Made by a program: the position numbers and the translations under genes | The notes under the pieces: model-generated | Database searches by the model: none | Seen by the model: the letters and a program-made list of their open reading frames with translations, nothing else | What the model was told of the DNA's origin: nothing | NCBI GenBank assembly: GCA_021286855.1 | Contig: JAJTBO010000001.1 | Location: 186,001-250,000, forward strand | Length of the DNA stretch: 64,000 nucleotides | Source of the DNA: Hyphomicrobiales bacterium | Lineage (GTDB): Bacteria > Pseudomonadota > Alphaproteobacteria > Rhizobiales > Ancalomicrobiaceae | Reading direction: 5' to 3' | Part shown: piece by piece, positions 9,802-20,178 of the stretch | Layout: each line of letters starts with the position of its first letter | How positions within the stretch are numbered: the first letter of the stretch is position 1

Positions 9802-10557
9802 TCACCGGCGCGGTCCGACCAGGGCGAAATAGAGCCCCTGCGGATCGTTCGCCTGAACGATGAAGGCGCCGCCGGGAACCTCCATCGGACCGTTGACGAT
9901 CGCGCCGCCGCCGGCCTTGGTCCGTTCGATCGCGGCGTCGATGTCGTCGACCGCGAAATAATACCCCCAGAACGCCCGGTCGCCGTGCGGGTTCTTCATC
10001 ATGCCGCCGATCGCGCCGCGGTCGGAGGCGAAGAGCTGGTAGTCGCCGAGGCCGGGCATCGGGTAGGTCTGGTCCTTCCGCCAGCCGAACAGAGCCGCAT
10101 AGCCGGCGAAGGCGGCGACCGGGTCGGCCGTGAGCAGTTCGTGCCAGCCGATCGACCCCGGCGACATCGTCGGCAACGGCGTCGTCTCATAGGTCGGCGC
10201 GAAGAGGCCGAGCGGCGCGCCCTGCGGATCGGCGACGACGGCGAACCGGCCGACGCCCTCGACGCTCATCGGGCCGAAGAGGAGACGCCCGCCGGACGCC
10301 GTCATTCGCGCCGCCGTTTCGTCGACGTCGTCGACCCCGACATGGCCGAGCCAGCCGAACCGGTCGGCGTCGTCGCATCCCGGCGCCGGCTGCATCACCC
10401 CGACGACCGGCCGCTCGCCGACCTTGGCCAGGGTGTAGACGCCGCCGGGCATCCCCGAATCGGCCATCGTCCAACCGACCACGTCGCCGTAGAAGGCCTC
10501 CGCCGCCGCCTTGTCGGGCGTCGTGAGTTCGTACCAGACGAAATCCCGAACCTGCAT
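9802..10557 (-). CDS. VOC (glyoxalase/bleomycin-resistance) family protein, two-domain
   Basis: A 251-residue cytoplasmic protein made of two vicinal-oxygen-chelate domains, residues about 5-120 and 130-250. Each ends in a typical DPQG motif (VVADPQGAPLGLF and VQANDPQGLYFAL). The N-terminal FVWYELTTPD and the internal IGWHELLTADP are matching repeat starts. Metal ligands are partly present, so whether it is an enzyme or a binding protein is open. It is divergent from a MarR-family gene with a perfect palindrome between them, which suggests that it is the regulator's target. Confidence 0.85.
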   Translation of the reverse strand: MQVRDFVWYELTTPDKAAAEAFYGDVVGWTMADSGMPGGVYTLAKVGERPVVGVMQPAPGCDDADRFGWLGHVGVDDVDETAARMTASGGRLLFGPMSVEGVGRFAVVADPQGAPLGLFAPTYETTPLPTMSPGSIGWHELLTADPVAAFAGYAALFGWRKDQTYPMPGLGDYQLFASDRGAIGGMMKNPHGDRAFWGYYFAVDDIDAAIERTKAGGGAIVNGPMEVPGGAFIVQANDPQGLYFALVGPRR

Positions 10558-10646
10558 CTCTCGCCTCCTCTTTCGGATCGGTCGAACGCATCGAACCGAC
10601 CTCGCGCCGGACCGTTCGTCGCCGCGCGCCCTCCGTCTCCGCGCGC

Positions 10647-10670
10647 TTGACAGAAAAGGTTGATATCAAC
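10647..10670 (+). promoter_or_regulatory. Promoter element with MarR-type operator
   Basis: A TTGACA hexamer (10647-10652) is followed by the perfect 12-bp palindrome GTTGATATCAAC (10659-10670), just before the marR ATG at 10682. The palindrome would lie in the promoter spacer, where binding blocks transcription. The motif matches the symmetric TTGATATCAA-like sites typical of MarR proteins. The -10 hexamer is weak. Confidence 0.65.
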
Positions 10671-10681
10671 ATTGTCGACGT

Positions 10682-11182
10682 ATGTCGATTCCCGTTCCCT
10701 ATGAGACCACGCTCGAAGTCCGCGACGCCTGTCTCTGCCTCCATGCCCAGAGGGCGGCGCGCGCGCTCGCCCGTCGCTTCGACGAGGTGTTGCGCCCGGT
10801 CGGTCTGACCAACGGACAGTTCTCGCTGCTGATGGCGCTCAATCGGCCCGAACCGCCGCCGCCCGGCCCGGTCGCCGCCCTTCTCGCCATGGATCGAACC
10901 ACGCTCGCCGCCGCATTGCGGCCGCTCGAACGGCGCGGCCTCGTCGAAAATCGCGTCGATCCCGCCGATCGACGGGCGCGCCGGCTGGTCCTCACCGAGG
11001 CCGGGCGAGGGCTACTTTCCGAAGCCGTGCCGATCTGGCGGACCGCGCATCGTCGATTGGAGGAGGAGACGCCGGGCCTCGACGCCGATCTCGCCCGAAC
11101 GATGTTGCGCGCGCTCGCCGCGCCGCTCGCCGCGGGTCCCGATCGGAAGGCGGCCGCCGCCGCCGCGCCGTCAGCTCCGTGA
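10682..11182 (+). CDS. MarR-family transcriptional regulator
   Basis: A 166-residue winged-helix regulator. The recognition region is GPVAALLAMDRTTLAAALRPLERRG and the wing is NRVDPADRRARRLVLTEAG; both are standard for MarR. The C-terminal 15 residues are an Ala-rich tail that may be disordered. The N-terminal helix contains two Cys (DACLCLH), common in thiol-sensing MarR members, so redox or electrophile sensing is possible. The gene diverges from the VOC gene and its 3' end overlaps the end of the converging EAL gene by 12 bases. Confidence 0.88.
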   Translation: MSIPVPYETTLEVRDACLCLHAQRAARALARRFDEVLRPVGLTNGQFSLLMALNRPEPPPPGPVAALLAMDRTTLAAALRPLERRGLVENRVDPADRRARRLVLTEAGRGLLSEAVPIWRTAHRRLEEETPGLDADLARTMLRALAAPLAAGPDRKAAAAAAPSAP

Positions 11183-12766
11183 GGTGACGCCCGGCGGGAC
11201 GATGCGGATGCCCGCTCGCGGCTCCGCCTCGCCGGCCGGCTTCGTCGGCGTCGCCCGTTCCGGCGCGCGCTTGGAGCGCATCAGGCTCGCCGAGAGGCGC
11301 GCCGCCGGGCTGTCGCCGCGGCCCGGCTTGGCGCGCGTCTCCGCCGCCGCCGCTTCCGCCGCGCCCCGCTCGCCGCGTCCGCGCTCGGCCTCCGCCGTTC
11401 GCGACGGCTGCGCCGCCCGGGCGAGCGCCCCGGCCGTCCGCTCCGCCGTCGACAGATCGACGCGCACCGGCCGCGGCGGGGCGAACAGGTTGCCCTGGCC
11501 GAGCCGGACGCCGTAGTCGAGCAGGTCGATCACTTCCGCCTCGCGTTCGACGTGGTCGGCGATCAATTCCATGCCGAAGCGGCGGAAATAGTCGGTGAGA
11601 TCGACCGGATGGATGTCGGCCCCGAGTTCGTCGGCCCGATGCAGCAGCCGATCGGCCGAGATCTTGACGAAGCGGAAGCCGCGATCGGCCATGTTCTGGA
11701 AGCTGATCTTGAGATCGCCGACCTGATCGACCGAGAAGCGGAAGCCGATCTCCTTGAGCGCCCGCATTCCCTCCTGCTCGATCGGCCCCATCGCCCGCAC
11801 CGCGGCCTGCGGGAACTCGAGCACCAGCATGTCGGCGAGATCGCGGTTCTTCTCCATGAAGGCGAGGAAGTCGCGGAAGAAGCCGGGATGGCCGAGGCTC
11901 GCCGCCGAGAGATTGAGGAACACCCCGATCTCCCGCGACCGCTCGGCGAGGCGGCGTAGGATCGCCATCGACTTGAGCAGGATCTGCTCGTCGATCGCCG
12001 CCATGTAGCCGCGGGCTTCGGCGATCGGAATGTAGTCGGACGGATGGATCGTCTCGCCGTCGTCGCCGCGCAGCCGGCTCAGCGATTCGTAATAGCGGAT
12101 CTTGCGCTGAGGCAGCCCGACGATCGGCTGCAGATGCACGTCGATCCGATCGGCGTCGATCGCCCGTCGCACCAGCGCCAGGAACTGGTCCTCGTCGAGA
12201 TCGGCGAAGCGCTCCGGCACCAGCGGCGAGCGTGGCCCCGATCGCGCCGGCCGCGGCGTCGCCTGTGGCGTCACGGGGGCCGCCTTCGCGCCGCCGCCGA
12301 TGATCGCCGCCTCGCGGGCCTCGGCGAACTGCACTTCGAGGTCGGCGACCGCTTCGATCACCTGCCGCGTCAGCGTGCCGATCACCTCGATTTCGGCGAC
12401 CATCTGATCGATTTCGTCGCGCGCCGTGTCGCGTCGCCCGGCTTCCAGCGCCTCGATCCGCCGCTCCAGCGCGTCGAAGTCGGCGGCGAGCCCGCCGATG
12501 CGGCGATCGAAATATTCGATCTGCAACCCGTCCGTCCCGCCGACCCGCCGCGTCGTCGCCCAGCGCAACGTGACCAGCGCCAGCAGCGCCACCCCCATCA
12601 CCGCGAAGGAGGTCGCTCCGCCGGCCGCGAACTGCCAATGCGCGATCGCTCCGGCGGCGGCCGCGACGATCGGAATGCAGGTCGCGATGAAGAGATCGGC
12701 GAAACGGCGCATGGGTCGGTCCGACGCGACGGCGGCGCCGTCGCAGGAGGTGCTTCGCGCCACCAT
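11171..12766 (-). CDS. TipF-like membrane-anchored degenerate EAL protein
   Basis: A 531-residue protein with two N-terminal membrane segments (about 27-43 and 52-70), a coiled coil (about 95-155), a Pro/Ala linker and an EAL domain (about 190-435). This order matches Caulobacter TipF, a c-di-GMP receptor needed for flagellar assembly. The EAL signature reads ESL (Glu227). Asn285, Glu317, Asp347, Lys368 and Gln424 are kept, but the second Asp of DDFG is Gln348 and the Glu of AEGVE is Asp404, so phosphodiesterase activity is doubtful. A second ATG at 12712 (MRRFADLF) is a credible alternative start. The C-terminal 100 residues are low-complexity. Confidence 0.8.
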   Translation of the reverse strand: MVARSTSCDGAAVASDRPMRRFADLFIATCIPIVAAAAGAIAHWQFAAGGATSFAVMGVALLALVTLRWATTRRVGGTDGLQIEYFDRRIGGLAADFDALERRIEALEAGRRDTARDEIDQMVAEIEVIGTLTRQVIEAVADLEVQFAEAREAAIIGGGAKAAPVTPQATPRPARSGPRSPLVPERFADLDEDQFLALVRRAIDADRIDVHLQPIVGLPQRKIRYYESLSRLRGDDGETIHPSDYIPIAEARGYMAAIDEQILLKSMAILRRLAERSREIGVFLNLSAASLGHPGFFRDFLAFMEKNRDLADMLVLEFPQAAVRAMGPIEQEGMRALKEIGFRFSVDQVGDLKISFQNMADRGFRFVKISADRLLHRADELGADIHPVDLTDYFRRFGMELIADHVEREAEVIDLLDYGVRLGQGNLFAPPRPVRVDLSTAERTAGALARAAQPSRTAEAERGRGERGAAEAAAAETRAKPGRGDSPAARLSASLMRSKRAPERATPTKPAGEAEPRAGIRIVPPGVTSRS

Positions 12767-12969
12767 GCCTGATTCACTTCCGCGAGGCCAATCGACGGAC
12801 GCCTCCGTCGAGCGGTCCTAGAGGGGTTTTCCACGGCGACGCGGCGTCGCCAAGGCGGTCTCGCAGCCGTGATCGGTCGCCGCTTGACCGTGGTCGCCGC
12901 GATGACGATGTTCCCGGCGAGAGTTGGGTTCGGCCGCCCCGTCGCGGCCCCGCGAAAGGTCGAGACGAC

Positions 12970-13164
12970 ATGATCACCCTGAAGATCGAAGGCATGACCT
13001 GCATGGGCTGCGTCCAGTCGGTCGAGCGCGCCCTGAAGAAGGCCGACCCGACCGCCGCCGTGAAGATCGATCTCGACAGCGGCCGGCTCGATCTCGACGG
13101 CGCGCTCGACCGCGCCGCCGCCAAGGCGGCGATCGAGGCGACCGGCTTCGACGTCGTCGACTGA
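12970..13164 (+). CDS. Heavy-metal-associated domain protein, CopZ-like chaperone
   Basis: A 64-residue protein consisting of one HMA fold. The metal-binding loop is GMTCMGC (Cys11 and Cys14), followed by the usual helix SVERALKK and strands. Proteins of this size carry Cu(I) to P-type ATPases. No copA, cueR or other copper gene is nearby, so its partner must be elsewhere. The ATG follows a GAAAGG site. Confidence 0.85.
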   Translation: MITLKIEGMTCMGCVQSVERALKKADPTAAVKIDLDSGRLDLDGALDRAAAKAAIEATGFDVVD

Positions 13165-13268
13165 CGCGCGGCCTGCCCTAGCGACAGGGCGTGCGTCGGA
13201 GCCGTTGCAACCGGCGGCGCGGCGGTGCATGAGAGGGGCTCCCGCCTCGCTCTCGGACCCTCGCGCCG

Positions 13269-15023
13269 ATGACCTTCCTCCGCCTCTACCTGCGCGCCGT
13301 CGCCCTCGTCGGCCCGGACCGCGGCCTCGCCTTCGGCCTCGCCTTCGCCGGCGTCGTGCTGGCGCTGCTCGGCTTCGCCGAACCGATCCTGTTCGGCCGC
13401 GTCGTCGACGCGCTCACCCACGACCGCCCCGCCATGAGCCTGGTCGCGCTGTGGGCCGGCCTCGGTTTCGTCGGCATCGCCGCCGGCATCTTCGTCTCGC
13501 TGCACGCCGACCGGCTCGCCCACCGCCGCCGGCTCGAGGTGATGAAGTCCTTCTTCGAGCACGTCGTCCAACTGCCCGCCTCGTTCCATTCCGACGAGCA
13601 GTCCGGCCGTCTGATCGCCGTCATGCTGCGCGGCACCGACCATCTCTTCTCGCTGCTGCTCTCGGTCTTCCGCGAGCATCTGACGGCGATGGTGATGCTG
13701 GTCGTGCTGATCCCGGTGTCCTTGTGGATGAACTGGCGGATGGGCCTCCTCCTGATCGCGCTGATGGTCGTCTACGGCGGCCTTTCGGCGTTGGTCGTGC
13801 GCAAGACCCGCTTCGGCCAGGAGCGCGCCGAGGCCTACCATTCGGAACTCTCCGGCCGCGTCGTCGACGTCATCGGCAACGTCTCGGTGGTCCAGTCCTT
13901 CACCCGCCTGCAGGAAGAGGCCCGCGCCCTCCAGCAGATCATGGGCAACCTGATCTCGGCGCAGTTCCCGGTCCTGAACTGGTGGGCGCTCGCCTCGGTG
14001 CTGACCCGCGCCGCCGCCACCGTCACCATCATCTCGCTGTTCGCGCTCGGCGCCTCGCTGCATGCGAAGGGCGAGATCTCGGTCGGCGAGATCGTCGCCT
14101 TCGTCGGTTTCGCCGGCATGCTGATCGGCCGGCTCGACCAGTTGACGCAATTCCTGTCGACGCTGGTCTTCGAGGCCGCCGGCATGCGCCAGTTCTTCGA
14201 CGTGCTCGACCAGACGACGACCCTCGTCGAGAAGCCGAACGCTCCCGCCCTGCAGGTCGCGGGCGGCCGCGTCGTCTTCGATCGCGTCACCTTCCGCTAT
14301 CCGCGCTCGACCTCCGGCGTCTTCGAGGTTTCCTTCGTCGCCGAGCCGGGCGAGACGGTGGCGATCGTCGGCCCGACCGGCTCCGGCAAGTCGACCGCGC
14401 TGGCGCTCCTCCAGCGCGCCCGCGATCCGGAGGCCGGCGCCATCACCGTCGACGGCCAGGATCTGCGCGACGTCACCCTCGACAGCATCCGCCGCTCGAT
14501 CGGCGTCGTCTTCCAGGATCCCGGCCTGTTCGACCGCTCGATCGCCGAGAACCTGCGCATCGGCAAGCCCGACGCCACCGACGACGAGATCCGCCGCGCC
14601 GCCCGCCTCGCCGAGGCCGACGGCTTCATCGAGGGCAAGCAGGGCGGCTACGACACCCGCGCCGGCGAACGCGGCCGCGGCCTGTCGGGCGGCGAACGCC
14701 AACGCCTCGCCATCGCCCGGGCGATCCTGAAGAACGCGCCGATCCTGATCCTCGACGAGGCGACCTCGGCGCTCGACAACGAGACCGAGCTGAAGATCAA
14801 GCGCGCCCTCGAGCAACTGGCCAAGGATCGGACCACCTTCGTCATCGCCCACCGCCTGTCGACGGTGCGCTCCGCCGACCAGATCCTCTACATGGAGGCC
14901 GGCCGCATCCTGGAGCGCGGCCGCTTCGACGATCTGGTGGCGATGGGCGGCTGCTTCGCCGCGCTGGTGGCGGCCGGCGAACTCGAGGACGAAGAGGCCG
15001 ACGCGCCCGCCTCGCCGGCCTGA
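13269..15023 (+). CDS. ndvA: Cyclic beta-1,2-glucan ABC exporter NdvA/ChvA
   Basis: A 584-residue half-transporter: six membrane helices then an ATPase domain. Walker A (VGPTGSGKS) is near residue 366, the signature LSGGERQRLAIARA near 473, Walker B (ILILDEAT) near 493 and the switch histidine in IAHRLST. Stretches such as EPILFGRVVDAL, ADRLAHRRR, IGRLDQLTQF and EAGRILERG follow NdvA of Sinorhizobium closely. NdvA moves cyclic beta-glucan to the periplasm, where it acts in osmoadaptation and host interaction. The glucan synthase gene ndvB is not in the window. The gene lies upstream of groESL but is separated by the CIRCE promoter. Confidence 0.85.
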   Translation: MTFLRLYLRAVALVGPDRGLAFGLAFAGVVLALLGFAEPILFGRVVDALTHDRPAMSLVALWAGLGFVGIAAGIFVSLHADRLAHRRRLEVMKSFFEHVVQLPASFHSDEQSGRLIAVMLRGTDHLFSLLLSVFREHLTAMVMLVVLIPVSLWMNWRMGLLLIALMVVYGGLSALVVRKTRFGQERAEAYHSELSGRVVDVIGNVSVVQSFTRLQEEARALQQIMGNLISAQFPVLNWWALASVLTRAAATVTIISLFALGASLHAKGEISVGEIVAFVGFAGMLIGRLDQLTQFLSTLVFEAAGMRQFFDVLDQTTTLVEKPNAPALQVAGGRVVFDRVTFRYPRSTSGVFEVSFVAEPGETVAIVGPTGSGKSTALALLQRARDPEAGAITVDGQDLRDVTLDSIRRSIGVVFQDPGLFDRSIAENLRIGKPDATDDEIRRAARLAEADGFIEGKQGGYDTRAGERGRGLSGGERQRLAIARAILKNAPILILDEATSALDNETELKIKRALEQLAKDRTTFVIAHRLSTVRSADQILYMEAGRILERGRFDDLVAMGGCFAALVAAGELEDEEADAPASPA

Positions 15024-15050
15024 CCGGCGGCGGCTCTGCTGCGCTGCGCC

Positions 15051-15079
15051 TTGACACTCGCCGCCGCTCTACCTATCTC
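15051..15079 (+). promoter_or_regulatory. Sigma-70-type promoter of groESL
   Basis: TTGACA (15051-15056), a 17-base spacer and TATCTC (15074-15079) form a good promoter. The CIRCE element begins nine bases after the -10, so the start site would fall at or inside the operator. Confidence 0.7.
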
Positions 15080-15087
15080 CGAGCCAC

Positions 15088-15120
15088 CTGCTGGCACTCG
15101 CGATCATCGAGTGCCAGCAG
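15088..15120. promoter_or_regulatory. CIRCE element (HrcA operator)
   Basis: An inverted repeat CTGGCACTC-N9-GAGTGCCAG (15091-15099 and 15109-15117) matches the CIRCE consensus TTAGCACTC-N9-GAGTGCTAA in spacing and core. The arms extend to 12 bp. It lies between the promoter and groES, where HrcA represses groESL until heat shock. Confidence 0.95.
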
Positions 15121-15203
15121 TCTCGATTTCCCCGGCGCGGTCCGGTTCGCCACGGCGATCGTAACCGCGCCGAATTCAACGTCCCTCGAAGGATATCGAT
15201 CCC

Positions 15204-15497
15204 ATGGCCACCACCTTCCGTCCGCTCGCCGACCGCGTCGTCGTCAAGCGCATCGAAGCCGAGATGAAGACCGCCGGCGGCATCATCATCCCCGACACCG
15301 CCAAGGAAAAGCCGCAGGAAGGCGAAGTCGTCGCCGTCGGCCCGGGCGCCCGTGACGACGCCGGCAAGCTGATCGCCCTCGACGTCAAGGTCGGCGACAA
15401 GGTCCTGTTCGGCAAGTGGTCGGGCACCGAGGTCAAGATCGACGGCCAGGATCTCCTCATCATGAAGGAGAGCGACATCCTGGGCGTCGTCGGCTGA
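15204..15497 (+). CDS. groES: Co-chaperonin GroES
   Basis: The 97-residue lid of the GroEL chamber. It shows the family start [12 protein letters not shown], the mobile loop [18 protein letters not shown], and ends [13 protein letters not shown]. It is full length. GAAGGA precedes the ATG. The operon order is groES, a small membrane-protein ORF, groEL, under CIRCE/HrcA control. Confidence 0.98.
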   Translation: MATTFRPLADRVVVKRIEAEMKTAGGIIIPDTAKEKPQEGEVVAVGPGARDDAGKLIALDVKVGDKVLFGKWSGTEVKIDGQDLLIMKESDILGVVG

Positions 15498-15522
15498 TCG
15501 AACCGAACCCGAGGCGAGCCCC

Positions 15523-17429
<1,907 letters not shown>

Positions 17430-17440
17430 CCGGAGATGCG

Positions 17441-17469
17441 AGAGGCGGCCTTCGGGCCGCCTCTTCTTT
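17441..17469 (+). terminator. Rho-independent terminator of groESL
   Basis: A perfect 10-bp stem (17441-17450 with 17455-17464) closed by a TTCG loop is followed by TCTTTTT. The tetraloop and T-tract make it a strong terminator. Confidence 0.92.
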
Positions 17470-17538
17470 TTGAGCGCTCGACCGGCGTGCGTCCGCTGCC
17501 TAGGGTGCGCCGGGGCATCTCGTCCCAGGGGGCAGACG

Positions 17539-18534
17539 ATGACGAATTCCACGATGACGGCGGCGGTCGCGGCGCTGGCCCTTTGGCTCGCGACGCCGGC
17601 GCTCGCCAACGATTCGACCGCCGAGATCGCCATCGGCGGGCTCAGCCTGACCAAGTCCGACGTGATCGTCATGCAGAGCGAGGATCTCTTCGTCTCCGAG
17701 GCGAAGGTGAGCGTCGACTACGTCTTCCTCAACGCCTCCTCGGCCGACGTCGAGACCCTTGTCGCCTTCCCGCTGCCCGACATCGAGAACGGCGTCGAGG
17801 CGCCGGTGCCGGACTATGCGAAGGATCTCGCCTTCCGCACCACCGTCGACGGCAAGCCGGTCGAACTCGCCCTCGTCCAGCGCGCGATCTTCAAGGGCGC
17901 CGACGTCACCGAGCGTCTCGCCGCCCTCGGCCTCGAGGCCGCGCCGGTCTACGATCGCTTCGACCCGGCGGTGAACCGCCTCGCCCCCGACGTGCGTCAG
18001 AAGTTGGTCGCCGACGGCCTGATCGAGGAGGAGGGATCGGACGGCAAGCAGACGCTGTGGACTGCGCACTGGACGACCCGGACGACGGTGACCCGCACCC
18101 AGGTCTTCCCGGCCGGCCGGCCGGTGAAGGTGTCGCACGTCTACAAGCCGCTCGCCGGCGGCTCGGTCGGCGGCATGCTCGAAAAGCGATTCCGCACCGA
18201 TCCCGAATACGCGGCGGAGGCCCATGCCCGCCAGACCAGATACTGCCTCGACGCCGATTTCCTGCGCGCCTTCGACGCCCTCGCCAGGAAGGATCCGCAC
18301 GCCATCCGCACCGAGACCTGGCTCGGCTACGTGCTGACCTCCGGCGCCAATTGGAAGGGCCCGATTCGCGACTTCCGCCTCGTCGTCGACAAGGGCGATC
18401 CGAAGAACCTGGTCAGCTTCTGCGCCACCGGCGTCAAGAAGATCGCCCCGACCCGCTTCGAGGTCCGCTACAAGGACTTCACGCCGAAGCAGGATCTCAA
18501 TGTCCTGATCGTCAAGACGGTCAAGAACGACTGA
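17539..18534 (+). CDS. Secreted DUF4424-family protein
   Basis: A 331-residue periplasmic protein. The N-terminus MTNSTMTAAVAALALWLATPALA is a clear Sec signal peptide cleaved after ALA. The mature part contains the family's repeated beta-rich pattern, including IGGLSLTKSDVIVMQSEDL, VDYVFLNASSADVETLVAFPLP and a C-terminal FEVRYKDFTPKQDLNVLI. No enzyme motifs are visible; the function is unknown. The ATG at 17539 follows an AGGGGG site and gives the correct signal peptide. It is a single gene between the groESL terminator and the converging amn gene. Confidence 0.8.
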   Translation: MTNSTMTAAVAALALWLATPALANDSTAEIAIGGLSLTKSDVIVMQSEDLFVSEAKVSVDYVFLNASSADVETLVAFPLPDIENGVEAPVPDYAKDLAFRTTVDGKPVELALVQRAIFKGADVTERLAALGLEAAPVYDRFDPAVNRLAPDVRQKLVADGLIEEEGSDGKQTLWTAHWTTRTTVTRTQVFPAGRPVKVSHVYKPLAGGSVGGMLEKRFRTDPEYAAEAHARQTRYCLDADFLRAFDALARKDPHAIRTETWLGYVLTSGANWKGPIRDFRLVVDKGDPKNLVSFCATGVKKIAPTRFEVRYKDFTPKQDLNVLIVKTVKND

Positions 18535-18589
18535 GTTCGAACGCGCGAATTCAGGCTCGCTCGGCCATCGACGTTGCGATGGCGCTCTC

Positions 18590-18632
18590 TTCCGGTCCTC
18601 TCCCCCCCCCCCTCGAGGGGGGAGGGGACGAC
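18590..18632. terminator. GC-rich hairpin between convergent genes
   Basis: A run of eleven C residues ending CTCGAG is followed by a G-rich run (GGGGGGAGGGG), so the region folds on itself around CTCGAG. It lies between the converging DUF4424 and amn genes. There is no T-tract, so it may be a weak terminator or a dispersed GC-rich repeat. The homopolymer may also be prone to sequencing error. Confidence 0.4.
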
Positions 18633-18676
18633 GGGGGCGCGATCTTCGGAATGCCGTCGCCGATGCCGGCCCGACC

Positions 18677-20158
18677 TCACTGGAACGCCACTTCCTCGAA
18701 GCTCCGCAGCTTGCGCGAGTGGATCTTCTCAGCCGGCTGGTTGCGGAGCTTCTCCATCGCCCGGATGCCGATCTCGAGGTGTTGGCCGACCTGCCGGCGA
18801 TAGAACTCGCTCGCCATGCCCGGCAGCTTCAGCTCGCCGTGCAGCGGCTTGTCGGAGACGCAGAGGAGCGTCCCGTAGGGCACCCGGAAGCGGAAGCCGT
18901 TCGCCGCGATCGTCGCCGATTCCATGTCGAGCGCGATGGCCCGCGACTGCGAGAAGCGCTCGACCAACTCCTGTTGGTCGCGAAGCTCCCAGTTGCGGTT
19001 GTCGATGGTGGCGACGGTCCCCGTCCGCATCACCGACTTCAATTCGTAGCCCGAGAGCCCGGTGATCTCGGCGACCGCCTGCTCGAGCGCCACCTGGATT
19101 TCGGCGAGCGCCGGGATCGGGGCCCACAGCGGCAGATCGTCGTCGAGGACGTGGTCGTCGCGCACGTAGCCGTGGGCGAGCACGTAGTCGCCGAGCTTCT
19201 GGGTGTTCCTGAGGCCGGCGCAATGGCCGAGCATCACCCAGGCGTGCGGACGCAGCACCGCGACGTGGTCGGTGATCGTCTTGGCGTTCGACGGCCCGAC
19301 GCCGATGTTGACCATGGTGATGCCGGCGTGGCCCTTGCGGACGAGGTGATAGGCCGGCATCTGCGGCAGCCGCGCCGGCGCCTCGCCGCTCTCCGGCTCG
19401 CTCGCGCCCGGACGCCAAACGACGTTGCCCGGCTCGACGAAGGCCTCGAAACCGCTCGCCGGATCGGCGAGCGCCACGCGGGCGTGAGCGATGAACTCGT
19501 CGATATAGAACTGGTAGTTGGTGAAGAGGACGTAGTTCTGGAACTGCTCGGCCTTGGTCGCCGTGTAGTGCTGCAGGCGGGCGAGCGAATAGTCGATCCG
19601 CGGCGCGGTGAAGGGGGCGAGCGGCGCGGCCTCGCCGTTCCTCGGCGTCCAGGTGCCGTTGACGATGGCGTCGTCGGTCACCGCCAGATCCGGCACGTCG
19701 AAGACGTCGCGGATCGGCCGACCGATCCGGTTGGCGACGTCGTAGGTCACCGAGACGTCGCTCGACAGCGCGAAATGCAGCGGGATCGGCAGATCCGAGG
19801 AGCCGATCTCCACCGGCACGCCGTGATTGGCCAGCAACTGCTCGATCTGGATCGTCAGATAGCGGCGGAAGAGATCCGGCCGCGTCACCGTCGTCGCATA
19901 GGCGCCCGGCCCCTGCACGTAGCCGAAGGCGAGACGCGAATCGAGCCGGGCGTGGGTGTCGATCGAGATCCGGATCTCCGGATAGAAGGCGCGGATCCGG
20001 CCGTCCACGCGCCCGCTCTCCGCCACTTCCGCAAAGCGCCGGGCGAGGAAGGCGATCGCCTCCTCGTAGAGCGCGATCAGCCGATCGACCGCGGCCGTCG
20101 CGTCGGTGAAGCGGACGAATTCGGAAGGCGACGGGGTTTCGATCGACAGGGCGTGCAT
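18677..20158 (-). CDS. amn: AMP nucleosidase
   Basis: Amn hydrolyses AMP to adenine and ribose 5-phosphate and so controls AMP pools. The 493-residue protein has an N-terminal regulatory domain (with ISIDTHARLDSRLAFGYVQGPG and SSDLPIPLHFA) and a C-terminal phosphorylase-like catalytic domain (GVGPSNAKTITDHVAVLRPHAWVMLGHCAGLR, with catalytic-site residues). Its length matches E. coli Amn. ATG 20158 has TAGGAG in front. It lies 20 bases downstream of the HAD phosphatase gene, and the two are probably co-transcribed. Confidence 0.93.
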   Translation of the reverse strand: MHALSIETPSPSEFVRFTDATAAVDRLIALYEEAIAFLARRFAEVAESGRVDGRIRAFYPEIRISIDTHARLDSRLAFGYVQGPGAYATTVTRPDLFRRYLTIQIEQLLANHGVPVEIGSSDLPIPLHFALSSDVSVTYDVANRIGRPIRDVFDVPDLAVTDDAIVNGTWTPRNGEAAPLAPFTAPRIDYSLARLQHYTATKAEQFQNYVLFTNYQFYIDEFIAHARVALADPASGFEAFVEPGNVVWRPGASEPESGEAPARLPQMPAYHLVRKGHAGITMVNIGVGPSNAKTITDHVAVLRPHAWVMLGHCAGLRNTQKLGDYVLAHGYVRDDHVLDDDLPLWAPIPALAEIQVALEQAVAEITGLSGYELKSVMRTGTVATIDNRNWELRDQQELVERFSQSRAIALDMESATIAANGFRFRVPYGTLLCVSDKPLHGELKLPGMASEFYRRQVGQHLEIGIRAMEKLRNQPAEKIHSRKLRSFEEVAFQ

Positions 20159-20178
20159 CGCGGCTCCTACTCGAAAAA

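Noticed and set aside
18600..18632. The C11/G6 stretch as a phase-variable tract in a gene
   Set aside because: It lies in an intergenic gap between two converging genes and is not in any reading frame with support.
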